Assembly (NCBI GenBank): GCA_021325095.1
Contig: JAJPHV010000147.1
Span: forward strand, 1-64,000
DNA length: 64,000 nt
Origin: Chloroflexota bacterium
Lineage (GTDB): Bacteria; Chloroflexota; Anaerolineae; Aggregatilineales; UBA2796
Direction: 5' to 3'
In this document: piece after piece, positions 17,595 to 25,968 of the stretch
Layout: every line of letters begins with the position of its first letter
Position numbering within the stretch: position 1 is the stretch's first letter
Notes under the pieces: generated by a model
What the model was told of the DNA's origin: nothing
The model's database searches: none
The model's input: the letters and a program-made list of their open reading frames with translations, nothing else
Program-made: the position numbers and the translations under genes

Positions 17595-18743
17595 TCACCA
17601 TTCGGCCACCGTGCCGTCGTCGTTGCGCCAGACCGGTGAATGCCACTGGTGGCCCCGGCGCGCCGCTTCTCGCACGTAATCCTCGTTAATGGCAACGCCC
17701 AGGCCCGGTTCTGTGGGCAGGCCGACGTAGCCGCTGGTGTAGTTGAACACCGACGTATCCGGTAGATAGTCCAGCAGATCGTTGCCCTGGTTGTAATGAA
17801 TTTCCAGGCTTTGCTCCTGGATAAACGCATTCGGCGCGACGGCATCCACCTGCAAACAGGCCGCCAGCGCAATCGGCCCCAGCGGGCAGTGCGGTGCCAG
17901 CGCCACATCATACGCTTCCGCCATCGCCGCGATTTTCCTGACTTCGGAGATGCCGCCTGCGTGAGACAGGTCAGGCTGGATGATGTCCACGTAGCCTTGC
18001 TGCAACAGTGTCTTGAAGTCCCAGCGCGAAAACATGCGCTCCCCTGTCGCAATTGGAACGGCAGTGTGGTTGGCGATCTCCCTGAGTGCCTCGTTGTTTT
18101 CCGGCAGCACCGGTTCCTCGATGAACAGCAGGTGAAAAGGTTCCAGTTCTCTGGCGACCACCTTCGCCATCGATTTGTGGATGCGTCCGTGAAAATCAAC
18201 CGCAATGCCGACGCCGGAGCCGACGGCTTCTCGTACCGAGGCTATCCGCTCGACAATGGCCTCCACCTTGTCAAACGACTCGATGTAGTGCATTTCTTCC
18301 GAAGCGTTCATCTTGAGCGCCCGGAAGCCCGCCGCGACCCGCTGCCTGGCCGAGTTCGCCACGTCCGCCGGGCGATCACCACCAATCCAGGAATAAACCC
18401 GGATTTTGTCGCGCACCGGCCCGCCGAGCATCTGGTAAACGGGCAACCCATAACGCTTGCCTTTGATGTCCCATAGGGCCTGATCGATCCCCGCGATGGC
18501 GCTCATGAAGATCGGGCCACCCCGGTAAAACCTGCCCCGGTACAGCGCCTGCCAGATGTCTTCGATCTGGTCGGGGTCGCGCCCGACCAGGTATTCGCCC
18601 ATTTCGCGGACGGTGGTCTCCACTGGGCCAGCCGCGCCCTCGACGATGGGTTCGCCCCACCCGCACACATCCGTGTCCGTTGAGACCTTGAGAAACAACC
18701 AGCGTGGCGGCACGGTAAATAGTTCGAGCCTGGTGATCTTCAT
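17595..18743 (-). CDS. dgoD: D-galactonate dehydratase (enolase superfamily)
   Basis: A 382-residue member of the mandelate-racemase subgroup. The galactonate-dehydratase set is visible: metal and catalytic residues in AVDFHGRI (Asp and His), the Glu in FIEEPV, the Glu in GERMFSRWDF, the His in HCPLGPIALAA and the Glu in EQSLEIHYN. These match the pattern of DgoD, which dehydrates D-galactonate to 2-dehydro-3-deoxy-D-galactonate in the De Ley-Doudoroff route. The ATG at 18743 was chosen over an in-frame TTG two codons upstream. Neither KDGal kinase nor aldolase is in the window, so the pathway is incomplete here. Confidence 0.85.
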   Translation of the reverse strand: MKITRLELFTVPPRWLFLKVSTDTDVCGWGEPIVEGAAGPVETTVREMGEYLVGRDPDQIEDIWQALYRGRFYRGGPIFMSAIAGIDQALWDIKGKRYGLPVYQMLGGPVRDKIRVYSWIGGDRPADVANSARQRVAAGFRALKMNASEEMHYIESFDKVEAIVERIASVREAVGSGVGIAVDFHGRIHKSMAKVVARELEPFHLLFIEEPVLPENNEALREIANHTAVPIATGERMFSRWDFKTLLQQGYVDIIQPDLSHAGGISEVRKIAAMAEAYDVALAPHCPLGPIALAACLQVDAVAPNAFIQEQSLEIHYNQGNDLLDYLPDTSVFNYTSGYVGLPTEPGLGVAINEDYVREAARRGHQWHSPVWRNDDGTVAEW

Positions 18744-18805
18744 GGGCAAGTTCCGTAAGAACTGAACGCAGCAATAACGTTCTGGATTAACACAAATAGT
18801 CCCTG

Positions 18806-18833
18806 AAAAAAAGCCCGGCTACGTGCCGGGCTT
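18806..18833 (-). terminator. Rho-independent terminator of the cytochrome bc operon
   Basis: A 9-bp stem (AAGCCCGGC 18811-18819, GCCGGGCTT 18825-18833) with a 5-nt loop lies 25 bp past the cytochrome c stop. On the minus strand it is followed by a run of seven T (18806-18812 read as A on the plus strand). Confidence 0.85.
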
Positions 18834-18858
18834 TCTCTGCTGATCGACGTAGATCACC

Positions 18859-20070
18859 TTACTTCTGCGTTTCCAGGTAGGCGATCAGGTTCTTCAGGTC
18901 TTGCAAGTCGATCTTGTTACCAAAGTCCTGCGGCATGACGCCTGCCGTGAAGCCGGGCACGACGTAAGCATTGGGCTTGAGAATGCTTTCAGCAATGTAC
19001 TCTTCGGGCGTCTTGTTGGCGTTGGCCGGGTCCTTCAGGCGCTCGTTGACGATGCGCGTGTAGGTTCCTTTCGTCGCCGGAGCAATCTGACCGGCCAGGT
19101 GACAGGCCGGACCGCAAGCAAGGCTGGTGTACAGCGCCTCGCCCGCTGCCGGATCGCCACCGCCCAGGCCAGCCTGTGCCAGCGCCTTCGGGTCGGCATT
19201 GGTACCGAGCACCTGTTTGTTAGCCGCAGCAGCGCCGCCTTCCGATGGCAGCTTGAACTGCTGGTTCACGTCTTTGGGAGTCAGGTTGACTGCCATATCG
19301 TGGAAATTCATGATGTAGGCGACCACGTCTTGCACTTCGTCGGGGCGCATCGGTCCGCCTGCCTGCTGGCCCCAGGCGGGCATCGGCTGCGGCCAGTACG
19401 CCGCACTGACCGGACGCCCAGAAATGATGGTGGAGGTCAGGTAATCCTCAAGACGGCCACCCCATTTGACTTCAGCCAGGCGCGTGTCGCGGTTGGGATC
19501 CCAACCCTGTGCCTTGAGCTTATCCAAGTCCGCCTGCGCCGCCTGTACCTGCGGCGTCAGCGCGTCAAGCTGCTTCTGCGTGTTTGCCAGATCAAAGTTC
19601 TTGACCTGGTTGGACAGGTCTGCGATCTGCTTCTTGAGAGCGGTTTCGTCGGCGGAACCAGGGGCAGCCTTCTTCAAGGCTTCGGTGGCTGCCGCCAGAT
19701 CCTGTGTGTTCTTGTTGTAAGTGTCGATCTGCGACTTCAGCGTGTTCTGCTGGTTCTGAAGGTCAGACAGTTTGGCTGCGGCGACTTTGGCCGGGTTGTC
19801 CTTCAGGAACAGCATCGGGTTGTTCAGCGCCGGGGCCTTGCCGGTGATGCCCCGGGCATCAGGGCCGTGACAGGTCGCGCAGTTGTTGGCAAAGGTTGCG
19901 GCCCCGTTTTCAATCGAACGTCCATGATACTGCTGCGTGAACACATCCATGCGGCCCGGCTCGTTGACAGCGATCCAGAACACGAGCAGCAGCATTCCCG
20001 AGAAGGTGGCAATGCCCAGCAGCACGCGATTTTGAAAATTCGGTACGAGTACCCTGCCTGCTTTAAGCAT
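18859..20070 (-). CDS. Membrane-anchored di-haem cytochrome c with internal coiled coil
   Basis: A 403-residue protein anchored by one helix (about residues 16-35) with an extracytoplasmic remainder. The first haem site is CATCH (64-68). A coiled-coil-like stretch rich in Lys, Gln, Leu and Asp (about 95-188) is inserted before the axial Met region QPMPAWGQQ (Met230). A second cytochrome domain follows; its haem site reads CGPACH (319-324), that is CX3CH and not CX2CH, with a Met ligand candidate in GVMPQDFG. As last gene of the Rieske/cytochrome b operon it is the probable cytochrome c subunit, playing the role of cytochrome c1 or f. The assignment as a cytochrome is secure; haem attachment at the second site is inferred. 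Confidence 0.9.
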   Translation of the reverse strand: MLKAGRVLVPNFQNRVLLGIATFSGMLLLVFWIAVNEPGRMDVFTQQYHGRSIENGAATFANNCATCHGPDARGITGKAPALNNPMLFLKDNPAKVAAAKLSDLQNQQNTLKSQIDTYNKNTQDLAAATEALKKAAPGSADETALKKQIADLSNQVKNFDLANTQKQLDALTPQVQAAQADLDKLKAQGWDPNRDTRLAEVKWGGRLEDYLTSTIISGRPVSAAYWPQPMPAWGQQAGGPMRPDEVQDVVAYIMNFHDMAVNLTPKDVNQQFKLPSEGGAAAANKQVLGTNADPKALAQAGLGGGDPAAGEALYTSLACGPACHLAGQIAPATKGTYTRIVNERLKDPANANKTPEEYIAESILKPNAYVVPGFTAGVMPQDFGNKIDLQDLKNLIAYLETQK

Positions 20071-20096
20071 AGTGTTGTCCTGATTCCTTGCGGGGC

Positions 20097-21902
20097 CTAC
20101 TCGCCGCCGCCGTGGTACTCGGAAAGACGGTTGACAAAGACGATCTTGCCGGAGGTCTGAATGACCGGCGCTACCGCCTTATTACCGTTGGCATCGATCT
20201 GGCGCTCAACGGTTTGCAGTTTGACTTGCTGCTTTCCATCCGGCCCCGTTTCGTATTGCAACTGGTTATTGGCGTCCAGCGCGGCCAGATACCAGATGAT
20301 CTTGATGTCGATGCGTTTCAGGTCCTGGGCCGAGTTTTGGGTCTTCTGGTCGTCCTGTACGTGCAAGATACCCACCGCACCCGGCAGCCGCGCACCCCAG
20401 CGAACCATCAGGTCCTTGTAGGTTTGCATCAGATCGCGCAGACGGCCTTCCGGCACAGCCTGGCACGTGACGGGTTGCGAGGTGTCCGGGTAGAGCGGGA
20501 CTGGCGGCTGCTGCGCGCCCCAATCCACGATGGGCAGGGCATGATCTTTGGTCAGGTCGTCCGTGCAGTACGTTCCGTTCACCCAGGCATCAAAGGGCAG
20601 TTCGCGCAGCGGGCCGACGCCCTCGACGGGTGCGAGCGCCTGGGCCACTTCCTGGTCGCCTGCCGTGTCGACGCCAAACCTGGGCGTGCCCATATAGGTC
20701 AGGAACAGCATGGCCGTGATGAAGAGCAGCATCAGGCTCAATCCGAAGCGGCGATGCGCATAGCGGCGGCTCGGCGAAACGTCCAGGTACGGCCAGATCA
20801 TGAACGTAACGAGTAAGACCGTCGGCACGACCAGCCCCCAGAACACCTTGTCGCCGAGCTTGAGCATTCCTTGTAGCCACAGGAAATACCAGGGCGCGGT
20901 GGTGTGCAGCGGCGTGACCTGCGGATTGGCGTGGTGTTCAAGCGGCGCGTGGAAGAACCAGATGACCGCCACGACCATGATAAAACTGGTGAGGCCGAGC
21001 CAGGTCAATTCGTTGGTCAGGATGTCGGGTGTGAAGTAGACGCGCTTATCCATCGGAACGCGCTTGGCCGTATCCTGGCCGACTTCTTCCAACTGCGGCG
21101 GCAAACTTGCGCCGTGCAGCACGACTTTATAGTAGTGCACGCCCAGGAAAATAGCGACCAGCATCGGCAGCAGGAACACGTGCAGCAAATAGAAGCGCAG
21201 CAACCCACCCGCGCCAATGTCCGGCGCACCGCGCAGCAGCAGGTTCACGTTCGTGCCGACGACTTCGGGCGGCGCAGCTTCAGCCATCGACGTGCCAATG
21301 GTCACCGCCCAGAAAGACAATTGATCCCAGGGCAGCAAATAGCCTGAAAATGATAGAAACAGGGTGCACAGCAGCAAGACCATGCCGCTGAACCAGGTAA
21401 ACTGCCGGGGCTTCTTGAACGACCCGGTGGCAAAGGTGCGGATAGTGTGCAGCGCAACGGCCAGCACCATCCCTTCCGCGCCCAGGCGATGCAGGTCGCG
21501 CACGAACTGGCCGAGCGGAACGTTGCTGAGAATGTTCAGCATGTTCTGGTAGGCCGCTTCCGGCGAGGGTGTATAGAAAATCATCAGGAACAGGCCGGTG
21601 ATGATCTCGACCACGAAAAAGTAGGTCGAGAGCCAGCCCAGGCGGAACGTCGGGTAAATGCCGGTTACCGCCTGATGATAGTAGCTGGGCCGCATGTGCA
21701 TCCAGAAAGCATCGGCGTGCGGCGTGAGGCGTGGGTTGGGCCGCCGTGAGGGGGCCTCGCCGCGCAGCACTTCACGAATGTCCTGGATATTGAGGCCCGC
21801 CGTAAAGCGCTCCACCGATTCATCGATCAGCTCGAGCGTTGCCTTGCGAATCCCCTTTTCTTTTACGTCATCCAGAAAAGATGGAATAGGCAATACTGAC
21901 AT
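20097..21902 (-). CDS. Cytochrome b of a b6-type quinol:cytochrome c reductase, with C-terminal extension
   Basis: A 601-residue membrane protein with fused b6-like and subunit IV-like halves. The haem b ligands are His138/His152 in one helix and His241/His256 in the next pair, a 15-residue spacing typical of b6f and Gram-positive-type cytochromes. The Qo-site tetrapeptide, PEWY in most families, is APWY (336-339). After the last helix (about 388-404) an extra 190 residues, with two cysteines but no CXXCH, form a soluble extension. It lies between the Rieske and cytochrome c genes. The quinone is probably menaquinone, by analogy with Chloroflexota. Confidence 0.93.
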   Translation of the reverse strand: MSVLPIPSFLDDVKEKGIRKATLELIDESVERFTAGLNIQDIREVLRGEAPSRRPNPRLTPHADAFWMHMRPSYYHQAVTGIYPTFRLGWLSTYFFVVEIITGLFLMIFYTPSPEAAYQNMLNILSNVPLGQFVRDLHRLGAEGMVLAVALHTIRTFATGSFKKPRQFTWFSGMVLLLCTLFLSFSGYLLPWDQLSFWAVTIGTSMAEAAPPEVVGTNVNLLLRGAPDIGAGGLLRFYLLHVFLLPMLVAIFLGVHYYKVVLHGASLPPQLEEVGQDTAKRVPMDKRVYFTPDILTNELTWLGLTSFIMVVAVIWFFHAPLEHHANPQVTPLHTTAPWYFLWLQGMLKLGDKVFWGLVVPTVLLVTFMIWPYLDVSPSRRYAHRRFGLSLMLLFITAMLFLTYMGTPRFGVDTAGDQEVAQALAPVEGVGPLRELPFDAWVNGTYCTDDLTKDHALPIVDWGAQQPPVPLYPDTSQPVTCQAVPEGRLRDLMQTYKDLMVRWGARLPGAVGILHVQDDQKTQNSAQDLKRIDIKIIWYLAALDANNQLQYETGPDGKQQVKLQTVERQIDANGNKAVAPVIQTSGKIVFVNRLSEYHGGGE

Positions 21903-21947
21903 GGCAGTCTCCTCTTCCCTTACGGCGATTGCGCCGTGTAAATCTTC

Positions 21948-22562
21948 CTAAACCTGCGGAGCCGAGCCTTCCGGCCAGCCCTTGATCTTTTTGCCGGTGT
22001 CGATGGCAATACTGGTTGCGCCCTCGATATTGACCGGGCCGCCGTTTGCATTCGTCTTGTCCGTACCGCCGGGCTTCGTCACTGTGATCACGAAACGATC
22101 CAGGTTGCGCGGGGCAGGCCCCTGGCCCTTGATCTTCGTGCCATCAGCCTGGAACTTCGAGCCGTGGCAGGGGCACTCAAAACGATTGTTGGCATCCACC
22201 CACTTGAACAGACAGCCCAGGTGCGTGCAGATCATACTGAGCGCCAGTAGACCGTTCTTGGTATTGCTCAACCAGAACTTGCCGTCCGGTCTGCCAACGG
22301 GGGGGGAACCAACTGCCGGTAGCGTGGAAGGGTCAATGGTGAAAATACCGCCATACTCGCCCGCCCGGAAACGCGGCAGTGAAAACCAGATGATCGCGCC
22401 TGCGGATTCCGCCATGAGGAGCGCCATGCTCGCCCCCCAGATGTAATACAGGAATTCGCGGCGACTGATGCCTTTGGTCTGGGCATCGGAAGCCGCCGGT
22501 GCTTCGGCGGCTTTGGTCGTGGCCGAGGCGGCTCTGCCTCTGGTGACGGGAGCTGTTGCCAT
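21948..22562 (-). CDS. Rieske iron-sulfur protein of the bc complex
   Basis: A 204-residue protein with a Tat-type signal (SRREFL followed by a hydrophobic segment, about residues 33-60) and the two cluster-binding boxes CTHLGC and CPCHGS in a Rieske domain (about 115-150). The [2Fe-2S] cluster would accept electrons at the Qo site of cytochrome b. It is the first gene of the operon, with a predicted promoter about 55 bp upstream. Tat export of a folded Rieske protein fits the tatA-tatC genes at 62.3-63.5 kb. Confidence 0.93.
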   Translation of the reverse strand: MATAPVTRGRAASATTKAAEAPAASDAQTKGISRREFLYYIWGASMALLMAESAGAIIWFSLPRFRAGEYGGIFTIDPSTLPAVGSPPVGRPDGKFWLSNTKNGLLALSMICTHLGCLFKWVDANNRFECPCHGSKFQADGTKIKGQGPAPRNLDRFVITVTKPGGTDKTNANGGPVNIEGATSIAIDTGKKIKGWPEGSAPQV

Positions 22563-22614
22563 GCCTATCCTCCTGGAATCGGCGCGGGTGGGTCAAAAGT
22601 CGCAAGTGGCGAGC

Positions 22615-22643
22615 ATTCTAACACCGTACCGAAACGCCTCCAA
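22615..22643 (-). promoter_or_regulatory. Predicted promoter of the cytochrome bc operon
   Basis: On the minus strand, TTGGAG (22643-22638), a 17-bp spacer and TAGAAT (22620-22615) lie about 53 bp upstream of the Rieske ATG. Spacing is ideal and both hexamers are near consensus. Confidence 0.5.
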
Positions 22644-22776
22644 ACAGGTCGTTGGAAATCCGCTGATTTCGCATATCAAAGGGTGTATGTACAATTTATC
22701 ACATTGTCGCCAGTGTGTCAAAGAAAATCGGACATCAGTTTTGGTGGGCGCAGAATTGCCGATCTACCTGGCGATC

Positions 22777-22805
22777 TTCACGAAAGTGGCGCTGCCTGCT
22801 AGAAT
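22777..22805 (+). promoter_or_regulatory. Predicted promoter of the M1-type peptidase gene
   Basis: TTCACG (22777-22782), a 17-bp spacer and TAGAAT (22800-22805) lie about 55 bp upstream of the ATG at 22859. The -35 is weak, the -10 is good. Confidence 0.4.
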
Positions 22806-22858
22806 TGCCGCTGGTTCGCATCGCTGTGTACTGTTAGCCATTGATTGAGGGGTGCTGT

Positions 22859-24496
22859 ATGAATCTCAAACAGAGTCGGCGCGGGCCACGTCTGGTCCTG
22901 CTCAGTATCACTGTGTTGGTGCTGCTGGCCGGGCTGATCGGTGCGCCCGCTGCGGCGGTGGGGCAGGCCACCCTGCAACCGACTGAAACCGCCGTCCCGC
23001 TGTCCACGCCCACCGCCGTTCCAACTTCGACGCCCGCCGCCTTGCCTGCCGTGAACTGGTCGGACGTCAGCGTCTACCGGCAGGCCATGAAACCCGCCTT
23101 TGCCAGCGATGTCGATCCATTTGCCACTGCCAACCGCTATCTGATCGTGGCACGTCTGAGCATCGAAACGGATGCCATCATTCGCGGTGCGGAGCGGGTG
23201 CGCTTCACCAACCGCACGCCGGACGTGCTGAACGAGATTGTGTTCCGGCTCTACCCAAATTCGCCTGTGCTGGCGGGCCGGATGAACGTCACACACGTTA
23301 CGGTGGGCAGTAGCGTGGTAGAGCCGGTGCTGTCGGCGCTGGATACAGTGATGACCATCCCTTTGCAGCAGCCTTTGTCACCGGGCCGGGCCGTCGAGAT
23401 GCTGCTGGATTTTACGGTGACCATGACGCGCGGGCTGGATGCCTCTTACGGGCGCTTCGGCTTCGTACATAACGTCGTGTCGGCGACGGCCTGGTATCCG
23501 ACCCTCTCCGTGTATGACATAGGACTCGGCTGGTGGAAGTCTCTGCCCTCGCCGCAGGGCGACCCGGCCTATACTGAAAGCGGGCTGTATGACGTGCGGC
23601 TGACCGCGCCCGCCGACATGACGGTGGCAATGAGCGGCGTCGAAATCGATAAGACAGAAAACGCGGATGGCACGCTCACCCATCGCGGCGTAACCGGGCC
23701 GATGCGTGATTTTGCCTTCCAGGCCAGCACGCGCTACGTGGTGGATTCGACGGAGGTGGATGGAACCCGGCTCAACGCGGTGCATTACAAAGACCCGGCC
23801 AATCCCACCGTCGATGCGACGGACGCGGTTATGAAGTACGCTGTGTTTGCGATGCAGACCTTCAATAAAGCCTATGGCGAGTACCCCTTCAAGGAATTCA
23901 ATGTGGTGGAGAACCCGACGCCCACCGGGGTCGAGTTCCCCGGCCTGGTGCAGATCGCGGAAAATTCGTGGGTCAAAGGCAATGACTTTCTGGAAATCAC
24001 AGTGGCGCACGAGACGGCGCACCAGTGGTTCTACTCGCTGATCGGCAATAACCAGGTCGAGCACCCCTGGCTCGATGAAGGCATGGCACGCTACTCGGAG
24101 TTTGTTTACACCCGCGCTGCGTATGGTGAGGCCGCCGGGAACGAGTACATCAACCGCTACCAGCGCAACTACGAACGCTACACAGGTCAGGGCCTACCGG
24201 ACATGCCCGTCGATGAGCCGGTGCGCAGCTTTACGCCGCTGGCCTACGGGGTTATCGTCTATAACAAGGGCGGGCTGTTTGTCGTAGAGTTGGAGCGCGA
24301 ACTGGGCAGGGACGTGGTTGACAGGGCGCTCAAAGAGTATGTCCGGCGCTACAAATACGCGGTGGTCACGTCCGCAGATTTCAAGCGTGTCTTCGAGGAC
24401 GTATCGGGCAAAGACCTGACGGCGCTGTTCGAGAAGTGGATCGGCGGCTTCCAGAACCAGGCGGCCCCCGCGCCTGAGACAACGGCAGTCTTCTGA
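22859..24496 (+). CDS. Exported M1-family zinc metallopeptidase
   Basis: A 545-residue protein with a signal peptide (LVLLSITVLVLLAGLIGAP, about residues 12-32) and a Thr/Pro-rich linker after it. The zinc site HEXXH-X18-E is intact: HETAHQWF and the Glu of WLDEGMARYSE, as in the gluzincin M1 family. The exopeptidase GxMEN signature of aminopeptidases is replaced by a GVEFPG segment, so true aminopeptidase specificity is uncertain. The ATG at 22859 follows GAGGGG; an in-frame TTG 18 bp upstream lacks such a site. It is monocistronic and divergent from the bc operon. Confidence 0.88.
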   Translation: MNLKQSRRGPRLVLLSITVLVLLAGLIGAPAAAVGQATLQPTETAVPLSTPTAVPTSTPAALPAVNWSDVSVYRQAMKPAFASDVDPFATANRYLIVARLSIETDAIIRGAERVRFTNRTPDVLNEIVFRLYPNSPVLAGRMNVTHVTVGSSVVEPVLSALDTVMTIPLQQPLSPGRAVEMLLDFTVTMTRGLDASYGRFGFVHNVVSATAWYPTLSVYDIGLGWWKSLPSPQGDPAYTESGLYDVRLTAPADMTVAMSGVEIDKTENADGTLTHRGVTGPMRDFAFQASTRYVVDSTEVDGTRLNAVHYKDPANPTVDATDAVMKYAVFAMQTFNKAYGEYPFKEFNVVENPTPTGVEFPGLVQIAENSWVKGNDFLEITVAHETAHQWFYSLIGNNQVEHPWLDEGMARYSEFVYTRAAYGEAAGNEYINRYQRNYERYTGQGLPDMPVDEPVRSFTPLAYGVIVYNKGGLFVVELERELGRDVVDRALKEYVRRYKYAVVTSADFKRVFEDVSGKDLTALFEKWIGGFQNQAAPAPETTAVF

Positions 24497-24508
24497 ACCG
24501 GCCCGGCC

Positions 24509-24670
24509 TCACGCGCTGGGCGCAGTCCGCATGACGCTCTGCTGCGGGTAAACCCGCGCCGCTTCGTCCGGCTGCGCGTGCGACCCGCCCAGGACGACAG
24601 CCACGACACTGCCAATCTTTCCCAGCCGGGCCGCAACGTCGCTGGCAAGCTCAAGAGGTTGGGATGCCAT
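24509..24670 (-). pseudogene. Truncated nucleotidyltransferase-domain remnant
   Basis: A 53-codon frame starting at an ATG preceded by GTGGAGAAG. Residues 8-33 (LASDVAARLGKIGSVVAVV then LGGSHA) match the start of the aminoglycoside-type nucleotidyltransferase domain, whose hallmark is hGGSxAxG followed by DxD. The reading continues into QPDEAARVYPQQ without the RGT..SDVD segment and stops. The metal-binding aspartates and the rest of the domain are absent, so it looks like a deletion remnant. A real short gene is less likely. Confidence 0.5.
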
Positions 24671-24751
24671 CTTCTCTCCACAGCTATTTCAGCGCAGCCC
24701 CGATCTGTAAAGAAGCACTGATATGTCGTCACTTCTGGCCGTATCGCGGCC

Positions 24752-24780
24752 TTGACCGGGCGCATTGAAAGTTGTAACCT
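24752..24780 (+). promoter_or_regulatory. Predicted greA promoter
   Basis: TTGACC (24752-24757), exactly 17 bp, and TAACCT (24775-24780) lie 33 bp upstream of the greA ATG. The leader would be about 27 nt. Confidence 0.55.
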
Positions 24781-24813
24781 ATCCTCCCATGCTTTACCAG
24801 ATGAGGTGTATGG

Positions 24814-25281
24814 ATGGCCGAAGAAAAGTTTCTCACTGAAGAAGGCGCTGCCGAACTCCGCCGCGAACTAGAAGAACTCAAGACCGTCAAACGCCCACAG
24901 TTAGCAGCCAAGCTCAAAGAGGCGATTTCTCAGGGCGACCTTTCGGAGAACGCCGACTATCACGATGCAAAAGAGCAACAGGCGTTCCTCGAAGGACGCA
25001 TCCAGTACCTCGAAACGCTTCTGCACAGCGCCATCATCGTCTCTGACAATGGCAAGAAAGCGGCCACTGTCGGCATTGGTTCCGAAGTGACCGTTGAGGA
25101 GAGCGGCGAACCGCCCGAAACGTTCATCATCGTCGGGGCCGCCGAAGCTAACCCCCGCGAAGGCAAAATCTCCCACGAGAGTCCGCTTGGCCGGGCCTTG
25201 ATGGGCCACAAGGTCGGGGACAAGGTGAAGGTCGAAGCACCCGCCGGTCAATTAATCTTCAAGATCAAGAGCATCAAATAG
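24814..25281 (+). CDS. greA: Transcription elongation factor GreA
   Basis: A 155-residue protein of normal GreA length. The N-terminal coiled coil holds the acidic tip DLSENADYHDAKEQQ (about residues 43-57), which enters the RNA polymerase secondary channel and supports cleavage of backtracked RNA. The C-terminal FKBP-like domain contains SPLGRALMGHKVGD (about 126-139). The start ATG is preceded by a weak GAGGTG site. It is convergent with the response-regulator gene. Confidence 0.96.
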   Translation: MAEEKFLTEEGAAELRRELEELKTVKRPQLAAKLKEAISQGDLSENADYHDAKEQQAFLEGRIQYLETLLHSAIIVSDNGKKAATVGIGSEVTVEESGEPPETFIIVGAAEANPREGKISHESPLGRALMGHKVGDKVKVEAPAGQLIFKIKSIK

Positions 25282-25287
25282 CGCCTG

Positions 25288-25968
25288 TCATCTGTCCTCG
25301 TTAGTCGGGACGTTATCCAGCGAGGCGATGCCCTCGCGCAGCGCGTACAGCGCAGCCTGAGTACGGCTGGCAAGGTGCAGTTTGCCCAGGATATTGCTCA
25401 CGTGGGTGCGCACCGTCATCTCGGTAATGACCAGCCGCTCTGCGATCTCCTTGTTGCTGCGGCCTTCGGCCACCAGCCGCAGCACGTCCAGTTCCCGCTC
25501 CGTCAGCGGGTCGGGCGTCGGCGGCTTCTGTGGCGGATGCGATAGTTCGTACAAGACCTTGAGCGCAATGGACGATTCAAGCGCCGGCTCCCCCCGGTAG
25601 ACGCGGTGGATGCTTTGCACCAATTCCTGCGGCCCGGAATCCTTCAGCAGATAGCCTAAGGCTCCGGCTTTGATGGCCGGAAAGACCTTGTCGTCGGCGG
25701 CGAAACTGGTCAGCACCAGGATACGTGTTCCAGGCTGCTGCGCCGTGATCTGCCGGGTAGCCTCGATGCCATCCATCTGCGGCATGATCAAGTCCATCAG
25801 GATCACGTCCGGGCACAGCGCCTTCGCCTGCGCGATGGCCTCAAGGCCATCGCCCGCCTCGCCAACCACCTGAATGCCGCGTTCAGTCGCCAGCAGCGCG
25901 CGGACGCCTTTCCGCACGATGGCGTGATCATCCACGAGAAGAACTCTGATCTGGCTCTCAGACATCAT
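25288..25968 (-). CDS. NarL/LuxR-type response regulator
   Basis: A 226-residue two-component regulator. The receiver domain (1-120) has acidic residues in LLVDDHAIV, the phosphoacceptor Asp in VILMDLIMP (about residue 58), and the Thr/Ser and Lys in VLTSFAAD and LLKDSG. The C-terminal LuxR-type helix-turn-helix is seen in LTERELDVLRLVAEGRSNKE followed by MTVRTHVSNILGKL. Its start overlaps the histidine-kinase stop by 4 bp, so it is translationally coupled to its cognate kinase. Targets are unknown; the upstream binding-protein gene is an obvious candidate. Confidence 0.94.
   Translation of the reverse strand: MMSESQIRVLLVDDHAIVRKGVRALLATERGIQVVGEAGDGLEAIAQAKALCPDVILMDLIMPQMDGIEATRQITAQQPGTRILVLTSFAADDKVFPAIKAGALGYLLKDSGPQELVQSIHRVYRGEPALESSIALKVLYELSHPPQKPPTPDPLTERELDVLRLVAEGRSNKEIAERLVITEMTVRTHVSNILGKLHLASRTQAALYALREGIASLDNVPTNEDR

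Noticed and set aside
18901..20160. A 419-codon plus-strand open frame
   Set aside because: It is opposite the cytochrome c gene, whose haem motifs are unambiguous. Composition is that of a shadow frame.
24349..24765. A 138-codon minus-strand frame overlapping the nucleotidyltransferase remnant
   Set aside because: It is in a different frame from the recognisable hGGSxA segment and overlaps the M1 peptidase end; composition is Arg/Ser/Trp-rich.
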